This document shows, in pieces, positions 24,211 through 33,175 of a stretch of 64,000 nucleotides of DNA. A model generated the notes under the pieces. That model was not told the origin of the DNA. It worked only from the letters and a program-made list of their open reading frames with translations, and ran no database searches. Within the stretch, counting starts at the first letter, position 1; the number at the start of each line of letters is the position of its first letter. The position numbers were made by a program, and so were the translations under genes. Source of the DNA: CAYFVU01 sp964594775 (GTDB lineage Bacteria; Spirochaetota; Spirochaetia; DSM-16054; Sediminispirochaetaceae); the NCBI GenBank assembly GCA_964594775.1, contig CAZQNO010000005.1, positions 1 to 64,000 on the forward strand, given 5' to 3'.

Positions 24211-25068
24211 TTATCCCTCCAATCCTGCGGCGGTTCCCACCGCCTGGCGTACTTGTCGTTTTGCAATTTCCATTCGATATTCCGCCGTACCTCTCACATC
24301 GGTGATCGGGCTGATGTCCTTTTCCAGCTCCTTCACCGCAGCGGCAATGGTTTCGGCATCGAGTTTCTTCCCCATTAAGTAGTTCTCACAGGAAGCCGCT
24401 CTTGCCGGTTTCGGCGCAACACCGCCGAGGGCTATCTTTACCTCCTTTACTTCGGCACCATCGAGTTCCATTGCCGCGGCGGCGGAGGAAACCGAGCAGG
24501 AATACCCGTTCCGCAGGCCGAGCTTTATCATCTTCGCCCTCTTTGTTCGACTCAAGGGTATGATAATCGACTCGATTATTTCATTCGCTTCGAGACTCGT
24601 TTTATTTACTCCGAGAAAGAAGTCGGAGAGTTTTATCACCCGCCGGCCCTTCGCACTCACCGTTTGCAGCTCGGCATCCAAAACAATTAGAATCGGCGCA
24701 GTATCGGCAATGGGAGAGGCGTCGGCAAGATTGCCGCCGAGAGTCGCCCGGTTCCGCACCAGGGGATTGGCAAAAGTCAGAAGGGTCTCCTGAAAGTACG
24801 GCAGACGCTTCCGTACCTTTTCGTTTTCCAAAAGTTCTCGCATCGTCACTCCTGCGCCTATTCGGAGTGATCCGTCGCTCTCCTCTATTGTTTCGAGCTC
24901 TTTTACTCTGGTGACGTCGATGAGGATACCCTCCTTGATATCACCCTTTTTTATGTTGGCAAGGAGATTCGTGCCGCCGGCGAGTATCCGCGCCCGCTCT
25001 CGTTCTTCTTCCTTGACCTTGAGAATATCTTCCAGCGTATCGGATTGCAGAAATCGAAAGGCTCTCAT
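24211..25068 (-). CDS. Xanthine dehydrogenase-family FAD subunit (second set)
   Basis: CO-dehydrogenase-type FAD-binding subunit, 285 aa. Motifs are RARILAGGTNLL (residues 29-40, the pyrophosphate-binding AGGT), the LVRNRATLGGNLADASPIADTAP segment read in two parts (the second FAD loop, T-x-G-G-N) and C-terminal DVRGTAEYRMEIAKRQVR. It works with the adjacent 2Fe-2S and molybdopterin subunits. It overlaps the preceding 2Fe-2S gene of the first set by 4 bases, so both enzyme sets are translated from one message. Confidence 0.92.
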   Translation of the reverse strand: MRAFRFLQSDTLEDILKVKEEERERARILAGGTNLLANIKKGDIKEGILIDVTRVKELETIEESDGSLRIGAGVTMRELLENEKVRKRLPYFQETLLTFANPLVRNRATLGGNLADASPIADTAPILIVLDAELQTVSAKGRRVIKLSDFFLGVNKTSLEANEIIESIIIPLSRTKRAKMIKLGLRNGYSCSVSSAAAAMELDGAEVKEVKIALGGVAPKPARAASCENYLMGKKLDAETIAAAVKELEKDISPITDVRGTAEYRMEIAKRQVRQAVGTAAGLEG

Positions 25069-25577
25069 TTACCCCTCCTTGAGTTTGCGTGTTTTGCGCT
25101 TCCGGAAGCGCTCATTTTTTCCGCGCCGCTTTTTACCGCACGAAATATATTTTCATAGCCGGTACATCTGCAGAGGTTTCCCCGCAGGGCCTCCTTTATG
25201 TCGTCGATATTCGGCTTCGGCTTTTCCCAGACCAGCGCGACGGAAGAGAGAACCATGCCGGGCGTACAAAAACCGCACTGCACCGCTCCTTCCTCTACGT
25301 AGGCCTCCTGCATGGGGTGGTCCCTGTTTCCCTCGCTAAGGCCTTCGATCGTCACGACTTCCTTTCCGTCGCATACGGCGGCAAGGAGCTGACAGGAGAG
25401 GACCGGCGTATCGTCGAGCAGGACCGTACAGGCCCCGCACTCACCGATGCCGCAGCCGTACTTCGCTCCGGTGAGATGAAACCGCTCTCGCAGTACATTC
25501 AGCAATGTTTCTTGAGGCTCGACTTCAAGGATGTGTTCCCGTCCGTTGATGGTCACTGTTATTTTTACCGCGCTCAT
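25065..25577 (-). CDS. Xanthine dehydrogenase-family 2Fe-2S subunit (first set)
   Basis: 170-residue iron-sulfur subunit with YGCGIGECGACTV and a following Cys for cluster one, and VQCGFCTPGM with NLCRCTGYENI for cluster two. It is adjacent to, and probably assembled with, the FAD subunit encoded immediately upstream (shared base at 25577) and the molybdopterin subunit at 26493. The C-terminal tail is basic and unstructured. It is clearly paralogous to the 23709-24209 protein. Confidence 0.92.
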   Translation of the reverse strand: MSAVKITVTINGREHILEVEPQETLLNVLRERFHLTGAKYGCGIGECGACTVLLDDTPVLSCQLLAAVCDGKEVVTIEGLSEGNRDHPMQEAYVEEGAVQCGFCTPGMVLSSVALVWEKPKPNIDDIKEALRGNLCRCTGYENIFRAVKSGAEKMSASGSAKHANSRRGK

Positions 25578-26500
25578 TAGTTTTTCTCCTCGCTTTTCCC
25601 TTCACGGAAATCCCGGCCGCCGGCGTTCGCCCAGGCGGCAAAGACGGCGTCCCGGATGAGGACCTTCATTACCCGCATGCGGTAGCGTACCGTTGATCTC
25701 ACATCCTCAATCGGCTGAATATCCTCTCCGATGAGAGCGGCTGCCTTCTTTATCGTCTGCGAGTCGATTTTTTTGCCCCTCAGCGCCTCTTCCACATGCG
25801 GGACCCGTATCGGCATAGGTGCCACAGCGCCTGCGGCGATGCGTATTTCACTGCACTCTTTACCGTCCCGCTGCAGGAACACGGCACAATTGGCCTTTGC
25901 CACGTCGAGCTTGACCCTCGCACTCCGCAGAAAAGAGGTTCCGTAGTCTCCCTCTGGTTTCGGCACATTGATGCTCACGATGCATTCATCCTCTTCCAGT
26001 ACCGTGCTCCCGGGGCCTGTAAAAATCTTCTCAACAGCCACATTCCGATATGAGACTTCATTTCCCTTCATCGATGCAAGCCGGCATTCGGCCCTAAGAG
26101 TCATGAGGGGCGGCGGTGTATCCGCCGCCGGAGAGGCGTTGGCGATATTACCGGCGATTGTGGCGGTGTTGCGTATCTGCATACCGCCCACGCTGTTAAT
26201 CGCCGAATGCAGACCGATGTAATCCTTTTGCACGAGGGAATTGGTCTCTACCGTACGCATCGGCACCATGGCGCCGATGTGAAGACCCGAGTCGTCGGCG
26301 GAGAACTCCATCAGTCCCTCTACCTTACCGATATAGATCACCTGCTGCGGTGCGGCTGTCTTCAATTTGAGCCGGTTTACGAGATCGGTTCCGCCGGCCA
26401 GACACATCGATCCCGGCTTCTGCAGGGAGCTGAGGAGCTCTAGGAGAGTGCCCGGCGCGAGATACTCGAAGCTGTGTGATATGATTTTGGTATTAGTCAT
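25577..26500 (-). CDS. Xanthine dehydrogenase-family FAD subunit (first set)
   Basis: FAD-binding subunit of 307 aa. MCLAGGTDLVNRL (around residue 35) is the first FAD loop; MQIRNTATIAGNIANASPAAD is the second, with T-I-A-G-N in place of T-L-G-G-N, a tolerated variation. The C-terminus has DVRSTVRYRMRVMKVLI. It overlaps the molybdopterin subunit gene by 8 bases. It pairs with the 2Fe-2S protein encoded next. Confidence 0.92.
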   Translation of the reverse strand: MTNTKIISHSFEYLAPGTLLELLSSLQKPGSMCLAGGTDLVNRLKLKTAAPQQVIYIGKVEGLMEFSADDSGLHIGAMVPMRTVETNSLVQKDYIGLHSAINSVGGMQIRNTATIAGNIANASPAADTPPPLMTLRAECRLASMKGNEVSYRNVAVEKIFTGPGSTVLEEDECIVSINVPKPEGDYGTSFLRSARVKLDVAKANCAVFLQRDGKECSEIRIAAGAVAPMPIRVPHVEEALRGKKIDSQTIKKAAALIGEDIQPIEDVRSTVRYRMRVMKVLIRDAVFAAWANAGGRDFREGKSEEKN

Positions 26501-28847
26501 TTTCTTCCTCCCCCAAAGCGTCCAGAATGTCTTCCGGCAGAATCGGCAGTTTGGTGAATCTTATGCCGATGGCGTTTTGCACCGCCGATGCAACTGCCGC
26601 CGGTACCGGATTAAAGGCCGCCTCTCCTATACCCTTTGCTCCAAGGGGTCCGGTCGGTTCGTAGGTATCGGCAAAAATCACCTTGAAGTTCTCCGGGTCC
26701 GGCATCTCGTCGATCCCCAGCATCTTGTAGTCCAGCATAGAGCCGTTGTTCTTCAACCTGCCGCTCTTCTCGTCGTAGGGAGTGTCTTCCATAAGAGCCA
26801 TTCCCGCTCCCCGATAAAAACCGCCGTGGACCTGTCCCTTTGCCAAGCCGGGGTTTATTACCGTTCCCGCGTCGCTGCCTCCCACGACCCGAATAATTCG
26901 CACCAAACCTGTAGCGGTATCCACCTCTAGCTCTACGAAGTAGGTGGTATATGCGGGCGGACAGGCGGTCTTTCGGATGCTCTTGGAAAAAATGGCCGTT
27001 CCCCAGTCCTTGTTCATCGCATGCTCTGCGACCTCCGCGAGGGTGGCATTCTTCTCCGGATTACCCTGCACAGATATGACCGTCTCGCCGCTAGTCTGGT
27101 CGTAATGCAGCTTCAAGGCATCGGGATAGGTGTCTAAATAGCGGGAGGCGAACTGGAGCAAGATTGCCTTTGCCTCCTTTGCCACCTCATGCGCCGCGCC
27201 GGCGCCGCAGTAGACTCCCCGCGTTGCGTGGGTACACACATCGTACCCGGTCGACCGGGTATCGGCGGGAGAAATTCCTACCTTGTCGAAGGGTACTTGA
27301 AACTCTTCGGCGACAAGCTTTGCCGCCGCATCGAGGGTGCCGCCTCCCTGGTCCATCAGCGCCGTGAGCACGTCGATGGAACCGTCTTCATTCACCTTCA
27401 CCTGGACTGTTGTGTAGTCCTTGACCTCGCCCGGCACCGGTGCGCCGGTTCCCGAGGTATGAAATCCCCGGGCGAATCCGATTCCCCGCCGATACCGTCC
27501 CTTCTTCTTCTCCGGAGGCAGCCGGTCGTAAAAACCTATCTCTGCGGCTCCCCGTTTGAGGAGTTCCACCACACCGTCGGAATAGATGGGCGACTTGACC
27601 GTGGGTCCCTGGCCCCAGAATATTTCTCCTAAGCCGACGTAATTCTTGATCCGCAGCTCTATGGGATCCATACCGAGTTTTTCGGCCAGCATATCCATAG
27701 TCGCTTCGACGCCGAAGGTCACCTGCGGGGCGCCGTAGCCCTGCATGGCGCAGGTTGGAACTTTGTTGGTATACACCGCCGTTCCCTCGTAGTTCATATT
27801 CTCCATACGGTAGAGGGAATGCCAGAAACCGCTCATCACTCCCAGATAGGCGAGCGCCTGAATGTGATGACAGCCGATGTCTATCGTTGCCGTCATGTGA
27901 CCGGCAACGAGGCTTCCGTCCTTCCGTGCCCCGACCTTCAGCCGGTATTTCGAAGGATACCGCACGTGATCGTACAGGTCCTCCTCGCGTGACTGAGTGA
28001 TCTTGACCGGTTTTCCCGACTTAAGGGCAAGGGCAACGCTTATGAGGATGACCGGGTTGCTGTGTATCCCCGAACCGAAGTGGCCGCCGCCGGTAATGCG
28101 CACCACATTGACCTTGTTGAGGGGGAGGGAAAAGAGCTTTCCGATGAGTATCCGGGTGTTGTGGACCGCCTGAGTGGTCGGCCACACGGTAACGCCTCCG
28201 TCGGGTTCCGGCTTGGCGACACTGGCCCTCGGTTCGAGCTGGCAGTGGTACTGCCGCGGTGTCTCGAACTCGTTCTCAACGATGACGTCCGCCTCCTTGA
28301 ATCCTGCATCTATATCCCCTTCGTTTACTTCGCGGGTGCAGGCAATGTTGTTTTTGATTTTTATCTCTTTCTCTTGGAGGTACACCTTCTCGTGTATGAG
28401 ATTCTCCTCAGCGGCAAGTGCCTCGTCCATCGTCATGTAAGCGGGCAGGAGCTCCCACTCTACCTTTACCGCCTCGGCGGCCCTTTCGGCGAGCTCCTCG
28501 CTTTCGGCAGCTACGGCACCGTAGAAATCACCGACCTGCCGCACACGTTCATCGAAAAGCCGCCAATCTTTGTAGGTCCCGCTGGGTATCGATACGAGAC
28601 GGGGATTAAAAAATTCCCGACTCGTATCGCCGGCCCCTATGCAGACGGCACCCATCTTTTCGGCCTCTGAAAAATCTATTGATTTTATTTTCGCATGAGG
28701 ATGGGGCGACCGGAGAATCCTTCCGTGAAGCATATCGTCGAAATAGAGGTCCGACGGATACTTTTCCCTTCCCATTGCCCGCGCCCTGCCTTCCTTGCGC
28801 GGAAAATCCTTACCGAGAAATTCGTAGTCTTTTCGTTTTTCTGTCAT
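26493..28847 (-). CDS. Xanthine dehydrogenase-family molybdopterin subunit (first set), divergent active site
   Basis: Molybdenum hydroxylase large subunit, 784 aa. The fold and the catalytic Glu are intact (GAKGIGEAA, Glu742), but two substrate-site motifs differ from purine enzymes. GGGHFGSGIHSN (from 253) replaces GGGFGGKE, losing the Glu802 equivalent, and CAMQGYGAPQ has Gln369 where purine enzymes have Arg880. The substrate is therefore probably not a simple purine; another N-heterocycle or an aldehyde is more likely. It overlaps the IclR gene by 4 bases (ATGA), so it is the first enzyme gene of the operon. No molybdenum-cofactor maturation gene is in the window. Confidence 0.9.
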   Translation of the reverse strand: MTEKRKDYEFLGKDFPRKEGRARAMGREKYPSDLYFDDMLHGRILRSPHPHAKIKSIDFSEAEKMGAVCIGAGDTSREFFNPRLVSIPSGTYKDWRLFDERVRQVGDFYGAVAAESEELAERAAEAVKVEWELLPAYMTMDEALAAEENLIHEKVYLQEKEIKIKNNIACTREVNEGDIDAGFKEADVIVENEFETPRQYHCQLEPRASVAKPEPDGGVTVWPTTQAVHNTRILIGKLFSLPLNKVNVVRITGGGHFGSGIHSNPVILISVALALKSGKPVKITQSREEDLYDHVRYPSKYRLKVGARKDGSLVAGHMTATIDIGCHHIQALAYLGVMSGFWHSLYRMENMNYEGTAVYTNKVPTCAMQGYGAPQVTFGVEATMDMLAEKLGMDPIELRIKNYVGLGEIFWGQGPTVKSPIYSDGVVELLKRGAAEIGFYDRLPPEKKKGRYRRGIGFARGFHTSGTGAPVPGEVKDYTTVQVKVNEDGSIDVLTALMDQGGGTLDAAAKLVAEEFQVPFDKVGISPADTRSTGYDVCTHATRGVYCGAGAAHEVAKEAKAILLQFASRYLDTYPDALKLHYDQTSGETVISVQGNPEKNATLAEVAEHAMNKDWGTAIFSKSIRKTACPPAYTTYFVELEVDTATGLVRIIRVVGGSDAGTVINPGLAKGQVHGGFYRGAGMALMEDTPYDEKSGRLKNNGSMLDYKMLGIDEMPDPENFKVIFADTYEPTGPLGAKGIGEAAFNPVPAAVASAVQNAIGIRFTKLPILPEDILDALGEEEND

Positions 28848-29605
28848 CCCGAAGTCATACTCCCTTTAATCAGGTTTTCCGATATCATTTTACTCGCCTT
28901 TAAAAGACGAAGGGCCTTCTCCTTCATGGTATCTTCATCCAATCGAGCCGAGGTTCCGACAAGACCTAGTGCGCCGGTTACCGCGCCGAAGCGGTTGAAA
29001 ACCGGTGTGGCCACGGCATTGATCCCTTCGTGGTACTCACCGAAGTTGTAGGCAATATGGGTGCGAGTTATTTCTCTCAGCTCCTTCTCCAGTCCGTCGA
29101 TGTCGATTGTTGTTCTTTCCGTATACGGCCGCAGGCTCAGTTTCTTGTAGAGTTCCCGTCTATCGTATTCCGGCAGAAAGGCAAAGGCCGCCTTTCCCGC
29201 CGCCGAACAGTGCAGCGGCATCAGCTCCCCCAGACCCACGGCTATCCTGGTATTCACCGAACCCCTCACATCGACAACGACACAATAGTCTCCGTTCATC
29301 TTTGCGAAGTAGACTGTCTCCTCGATCTTCGTATACAATTCATCAAGAACGGGGCGGGTGAAGGATACCTCGTCGGAGGTAGCCAGAAGGGTCTGAGCAA
29401 AACGCAGATGCGCATAGCCGAGAAAATACTTCATGTCGCCGTCCCGCCGGTACACGAAGTCGTACTTTCTCAGAGAAGAAAGAATGCGTGAACAGGTCGA
29501 GGGCGGGAGGCCCAACTCGGTGCTGATCTCCTTGTTAGTAGATCCGCTCTGAGATCTTTGTTGAAGTATTTCCAGAATGCGGTAAATTTTACCGATGTCA
29601 GGCAC
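28844..29605 (-). CDS. IclR-family transcriptional regulator
   Basis: 253-residue regulator: winged HTH at residues 5-70 (YRILEILQQRSQSGSTNKEI, GLPPSTCSRILSSLRKY) and a C-terminal GAF-like effector domain with GSVNTRIAVGLGELMPLHCSAAGKA, read in parts, and INAVATPVFNRFG. It heads the operon with two xanthine-dehydrogenase sets and faces the Liv-type transporter operon, so it probably controls both directions from the 29606-29814 region. The start is GTG 29605 with an AGGGGGAAAAG stretch upstream. The effector is presumably the transported or hydroxylated compound, which is inference. Confidence 0.88.
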   Translation of the reverse strand: MPDIGKIYRILEILQQRSQSGSTNKEISTELGLPPSTCSRILSSLRKYDFVYRRDGDMKYFLGYAHLRFAQTLLATSDEVSFTRPVLDELYTKIEETVYFAKMNGDYCVVVDVRGSVNTRIAVGLGELMPLHCSAAGKAAFAFLPEYDRRELYKKLSLRPYTERTTIDIDGLEKELREITRTHIAYNFGEYHEGINAVATPVFNRFGAVTGALGLVGTSARLDEDTMKEKALRLLKASKMISENLIKGSMTSG

Positions 29606-29626
29606 CTTCTTTTCCCCCTTTTATTG

Positions 29627-29656
29627 AGGGTACCTTTTATGCAAATATGCTGTCAA
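29627..29656 (-). promoter_or_regulatory. Promoter for IclR and the xanthine-dehydrogenase operon
   Basis: Minus strand TTGACA, 18 bases, TACCCT. The same two hexamers at the same spacing occur on the opposite strand for the divergent transporter operon. Confidence 0.5.
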
Positions 29657-29664
29657 GCAATAGT

Positions 29665-29679
29665 TGAAACACAGTTTCA
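29665..29679. promoter_or_regulatory. Inverted repeat, candidate IclR operator
   Basis: TGAAAC-ACA-GTTTCA, 6-bp perfect arms, 9 bp upstream of the minus-strand -35 box. An inverted pair TTGGAAC (29684-29690) and GTTCCA (29714-29719) lies next to it. IclR proteins commonly bind such imperfect palindromes between divergent genes. Confidence 0.45.
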
Positions 29680-29756
29680 GTTATTGGAACAACAAATAGG
29701 GTTTTTTCTTTTAGTTCCATTATACGGCACTGTTTATCAAAAACTGGAATTATCTT

Positions 29757-29786
29757 TTGACAGATTTTAAAATGATAGTGTACCCT
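29757..29786 (+). promoter_or_regulatory. Promoter for the Liv-type transporter operon
   Basis: TTGACA, 18 bases, TACCCT, followed about 28 bases later by the start codon with AAGGAGG before it. Confidence 0.5.
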
Positions 29787-29814
29787 GAACTAGATACTTC
29801 CAAAGGAGGATTGT

Positions 29815-30984
29815 ATGAAGAAGATTCTAGCTATTCTCATTGTCTTTCTTCTCCTCGGAACCGTGAGTGTATTCGCGGGAGGACAGAAAGAAGAAACGGT
29901 AAAGGTCGCATTTCTCGGCCCCCTCACAGGCGACAATGCCGCACAGGGTATGGGCGCGCGAAACTGTTTCGACCTGGCAGTTAAGGAGGCCAACAGGTCA
30001 GGAGATTTCGACTATACCATCGAGATGCTCTCTCTCGATGATGCATCGGATCCCGCCACCGGAGCGAATGCGGCGAACAAAGCCGTCTCCGATCCCGATG
30101 TGGCAGCAGCAGCCGGTCATTGGAACAGCCCCGTTGCTCGTGCGACGATACCCGTCTTCCAGGAAAACGGTATTCCCCTCGTTATCTGGGGTGCCATTGG
30201 GACCGACCTCACCGACAAGTTTGGCAAGATGTATTCTGAGATCACTCGTGTGTGTCCGAAACTCGATGCGGAAAACGAATACCTCGCCGAGTTTCTCATC
30301 GATCAGGATGCCGAAACCTTCTGCATTATTCACGACACCTCTTCCTACGGTACCGACTGTCAAACCTTCATGGAAAAGGCGGTTAAGAGCAGAGGCGGAG
30401 AGATCTTATCCGTAGACGGGATAAACGTGGGAGAGAAGGATTTTATGTCGCTCCTCACCAAGATCAAAGAAATCGATCCCGACGTTCTCTACTACGGTGG
30501 TGTGGTTACCGAGGCGGCCCTCCTGCGCGTACAGATGGTGAAATCCGGCATGACCGACATGGTCTATGCGGGAATTTCCGGTCTTGCCGACGAAAAGTTC
30601 AACGAAATTGCCGGTGATGCGGCCGAAGGAACCGTTATAATCAAACCCGGAGACCCGTCGAAGGTTAAGGGATGGGACGAGTTCGTCGCCGCCTACGATG
30701 CGGAGAATTATTCCGAACCGATGGGTGCCTATGGTCAGTACGCGTACGATGCTGCCGGCGTTATTCTTGCGGCCATGAAGAAGGTCGGCCCGGATCCCGC
30801 AGCCCTCGTCGATGCCATTCGCAAGATCGAATACAAGGGGCTTCTCGGCACCTACAGGTTCGATGAAACCGGACAGACGACCCTCCTCGACATGACCAGG
30901 CTTGTCAGTCAGGACGGCAGCTGGGTAGAATGGGACAAATCGGACTATGCATCGGGCAGTAAATCCCTTCCCGGTCTCAAATAG
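29815..30984 (+). CDS. Liv-type ABC transporter substrate-binding protein
   Basis: Periplasmic binding protein of 389 aa. The signal peptide (KKILAILIVFLLLGTVSVFAGG) ends in the AGGQKE form often seen in spirochaetal binding proteins. The mature part begins VKVAFLGPLTGDNAAQGMG, the N-terminal strand of the LivJ/Leu-binding family, and continues with DASDPATGANAANKAV, VAAAAGHWNSPVARATIP and DVLYYGGVVTEAALL. LivJ relatives bind amino acids, but also urea, amides and aromatic acids, so the ligand is open. First gene of SBP-livH-livM-livG-livF-larA. AAGGAGG lies 7 bases before the ATG. A stem-loop separates it from livH. Confidence 0.9.
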   Translation: MKKILAILIVFLLLGTVSVFAGGQKEETVKVAFLGPLTGDNAAQGMGARNCFDLAVKEANRSGDFDYTIEMLSLDDASDPATGANAANKAVSDPDVAAAAGHWNSPVARATIPVFQENGIPLVIWGAIGTDLTDKFGKMYSEITRVCPKLDAENEYLAEFLIDQDAETFCIIHDTSSYGTDCQTFMEKAVKSRGGEILSVDGINVGEKDFMSLLTKIKEIDPDVLYYGGVVTEAALLRVQMVKSGMTDMVYAGISGLADEKFNEIAGDAAEGTVIIKPGDPSKVKGWDEFVAAYDAENYSEPMGAYGQYAYDAAGVILAAMKKVGPDPAALVDAIRKIEYKGLLGTYRFDETGQTTLLDMTRLVSQDGSWVEWDKSDYASGSKSLPGLK

Positions 30985-31005
30985 TTAGGCATATTCAATC
31001 TAATT

Positions 31006-31032
31006 CCGGCTGCGGATTTATTCCGCAGCCGG
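31006..31032 (+). promoter_or_regulatory. Stem-loop between binding protein and permease genes
   Basis: CCGGCTGCGGA, loop TTTAT, TCCGCAGCCGG: an 11-bp perfect stem 21 bases after the stop, followed only by TTTACTCT. It probably stabilises the upstream message or attenuates read-through, so that the binding protein is made in excess over the membrane parts. Confidence 0.65.
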
Positions 31033-31069
31033 TTTACTCTATATCTTCACCAGGAAAAAGGAGAGGAAG

Positions 31070-31996
31070 TTGTTAATAACCCTTCTGTCTCAGATTAAAA
31101 ACTTTACCATGCTCGGTCTTCAATACTCTCTTATTGCTATAGGTTTTACCCTGTTCTTCGGGATACTTCACGTGGTGGTCTTTTGTCACGGTGGCTTTTA
31201 CATCCTCGGGACCTTTATTGGAACGGCCCTGCTCTCTCTTGCTCTCGGATTCAGCGGGACCTCGCCCCTGCTCTTCGCCGTTACGGCCTTTCTCGCTCTA
31301 TTTCTCGCAATGATTCTCACCGGCGTGGTAGGAGTGGCGGCGGAGAGGGTGACGATACGACCATTTCGCAATGCGCCTATCGTCATGTCTATTCTTACCA
31401 CCTTTGCCGCCGGCATCATCATCGAACAACTTTTGAAACTCTTCTATCCGGAGGGGTCGAATCCGCAGGTCTTTCCCGACCTCTTTCCCAATGTCGGTGT
31501 CTCATTCGGCAACTTCCACCTCTCCCTCAACGAAATTGTTATTTTTATCGTTGCGATAATCTGTTTATTTATCATGTTTCTCTTCATCAAGAAAACTAAA
31601 ATGGGCTCACATATAGTTGCAATCTCCCAGGATTTTGAGGCGGCGTCCATGATGGGTATAGACGTAAATAAGACCGTTGCCGTTACTTTTTTTATCGGTG
31701 CGGCCCTCGCCTCAATAGCCGGATTCATGAACGGCGTATACTACAAAATATTCAGATACGACATGGGGATGACCGCCGGAATAAAGGGTTTTTCCTCCGC
31801 CGTTGTGGGCGGACTCGGCTCGGTCTTCGGGGCGGTTATCGGCGGTTTTCTCATGGCTTTTGTAGAAACATTCTCTGCTGCCTACATACCGGGCGGCTCT
31901 TCCATCCGTGATGTCTTCAGTTTTCTCGTGGTACTTCTCTTTCTCATATTCAAACCGAACGGCATCCTCGGAAAAATCGAGATGGAAAAGGTCTAG
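31070..31996 (+). CDS. livH: Liv-type ABC transporter permease (LivH family)
   Basis: Inner-membrane permease of 308 aa with about eight hydrophobic helices. Family features are the N-terminal LGLQYSLIAIGFTLFFGIL, the VAAERVTIRPFRNAPIV segment and the C-terminal coupling region GIKGFSSAVVGGLGSVFGAVIGG, the EAA-like G-x-x-x-F-x-A-A-V-x-G-G motif, read in parts. The start is TTG at 31070, with AAGGAGAGG just upstream. The name follows the family; the substrate is not known. Confidence 0.9.
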   Translation: MLITLLSQIKNFTMLGLQYSLIAIGFTLFFGILHVVVFCHGGFYILGTFIGTALLSLALGFSGTSPLLFAVTAFLALFLAMILTGVVGVAAERVTIRPFRNAPIVMSILTTFAAGIIIEQLLKLFYPEGSNPQVFPDLFPNVGVSFGNFHLSLNEIVIFIVAIICLFIMFLFIKKTKMGSHIVAISQDFEAASMMGIDVNKTVAVTFFIGAALASIAGFMNGVYYKIFRYDMGMTAGIKGFSSAVVGGLGSVFGAVIGGFLMAFVETFSAAYIPGGSSIRDVFSFLVVLLFLIFKPNGILGKIEMEKV

Positions 31997-32005
31997 GAGG
32001 AGCAG

Positions 32006-33175
32006 ATGAAGCTACAACCTACAAAACTACTGCCGATTGCGGCTGTGCTCACAGCCTTTCTCTTTGTCATTCTCTTTATGATGTCGGAAAGCATCTTTTC
32101 CGGTCTGCTAATAATCCTTCTTGCAGCGTCGGGGGCCTACGTTGTGTGGAGGACCCGTAATCTAAGAGAGAACATACAGAGCGGCTTCAAACAGCACGGG
32201 AAAAGCTTGTATTTACTAATAGGGCTTTTCATTTTGCTGTTCCCCTTCTTCTTTCTTAGAAACGCCTACATCATTCACATTCTTACGCTCTCATTTATCT
32301 ATGCCATAGCCGTTATCGGTCTCAATATACAAATTGGGAGTACGGACATTGTGAACTTCGCACAGGGCGCCTTTATGGGAATAGGCGGATACACTTCGGC
32401 CCTTTTGACGGTAAATCTTGATCTTTCTTTTTGGTTCGGCCTTATTGCCGCCATCGTCATAAGCGGTCTTTTCGGCCTCCTTTTGGGGCTTCCAACGCTA
32501 AAAACCCGCGAGTTCCACCTCTCGCTCGTTACCATCGCCTTTGCCTACATTGCCTATCTTCTCATTCTCAACATGAAGTGGACGGGCGGACCGAACGGGA
32601 TAGTGAGCATACCGAAGCCGGAGTTATTCGGCTTCTCCTTTGCCACACGGATCGTTCTCGGCAACTACGTCTTTAGCGGCACGTTCTTCTACTATTACTT
32701 GGTACTCATTGCATTGACCTTCTCCTTTATCATTGCCAGGAGGCTGCACTACTCTTGGCTTGGACTCGGTTGGAATGCCATAAGAGACGACGAGATCGCC
32801 GCCCGGTGTTACGGGGTAAACTTTAATCTTATTAAGCTTTCCACCTTTATTATTGGCGCCGCATATGCAGGCTTAGCCGGTTGCCTCTACGCACATTTCG
32901 TTGGCTTTATATCTCCAGAGAGTCTCACCTTCTCTCTCGGCCTCACCATGGTCGGAATGGTGATTTTAGGCGGTATGGACAACATCGGCGGAGTGATACT
33001 CGGCGCAGTTCTTCTCATCATCATACCCGAGAAATTCCGCGCCTTTCAGGACTTCAGACTCCTCTTCTACGGGGTGGTAATCATCCTCATGCTCCTCTTC
33101 CGACCTGCCGGACTCATTCCAAAGCGTGTCCGCTTCTACCGATCGAAAAAGGAGAGAATCGATGAAAACAAATGA
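32006..33175 (+). CDS. livM: Liv-type ABC transporter permease (LivM family)
   Basis: Second permease, 389 aa. After two extra N-terminal hydrophobic segments comes the LivM core: YAIAVIGLNIQIGSTDIVNF with AQGAFMGIGGYTSALL, LGLPTLKTREFHLSLVTIAF, WNAIRDDEIAARCYGVN, and the C-terminal SLGLTMVGMVILGGMDNIGG motif that contacts the ATPases. It ends inside the first codons of livG (14-base overlap). It is longer than many LivM proteins because of the N-terminal helices, as in Escherichia coli LivM. Confidence 0.9.
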   Translation: MKLQPTKLLPIAAVLTAFLFVILFMMSESIFSGLLIILLAASGAYVVWRTRNLRENIQSGFKQHGKSLYLLIGLFILLFPFFFLRNAYIIHILTLSFIYAIAVIGLNIQIGSTDIVNFAQGAFMGIGGYTSALLTVNLDLSFWFGLIAAIVISGLFGLLLGLPTLKTREFHLSLVTIAFAYIAYLLILNMKWTGGPNGIVSIPKPELFGFSFATRIVLGNYVFSGTFFYYYLVLIALTFSFIIARRLHYSWLGLGWNAIRDDEIAARCYGVNFNLIKLSTFIIGAAYAGLAGCLYAHFVGFISPESLTFSLGLTMVGMVILGGMDNIGGVILGAVLLIIIPEKFRAFQDFRLLFYGVVIILMLLFRPAGLIPKRVRFYRSKKERIDENK

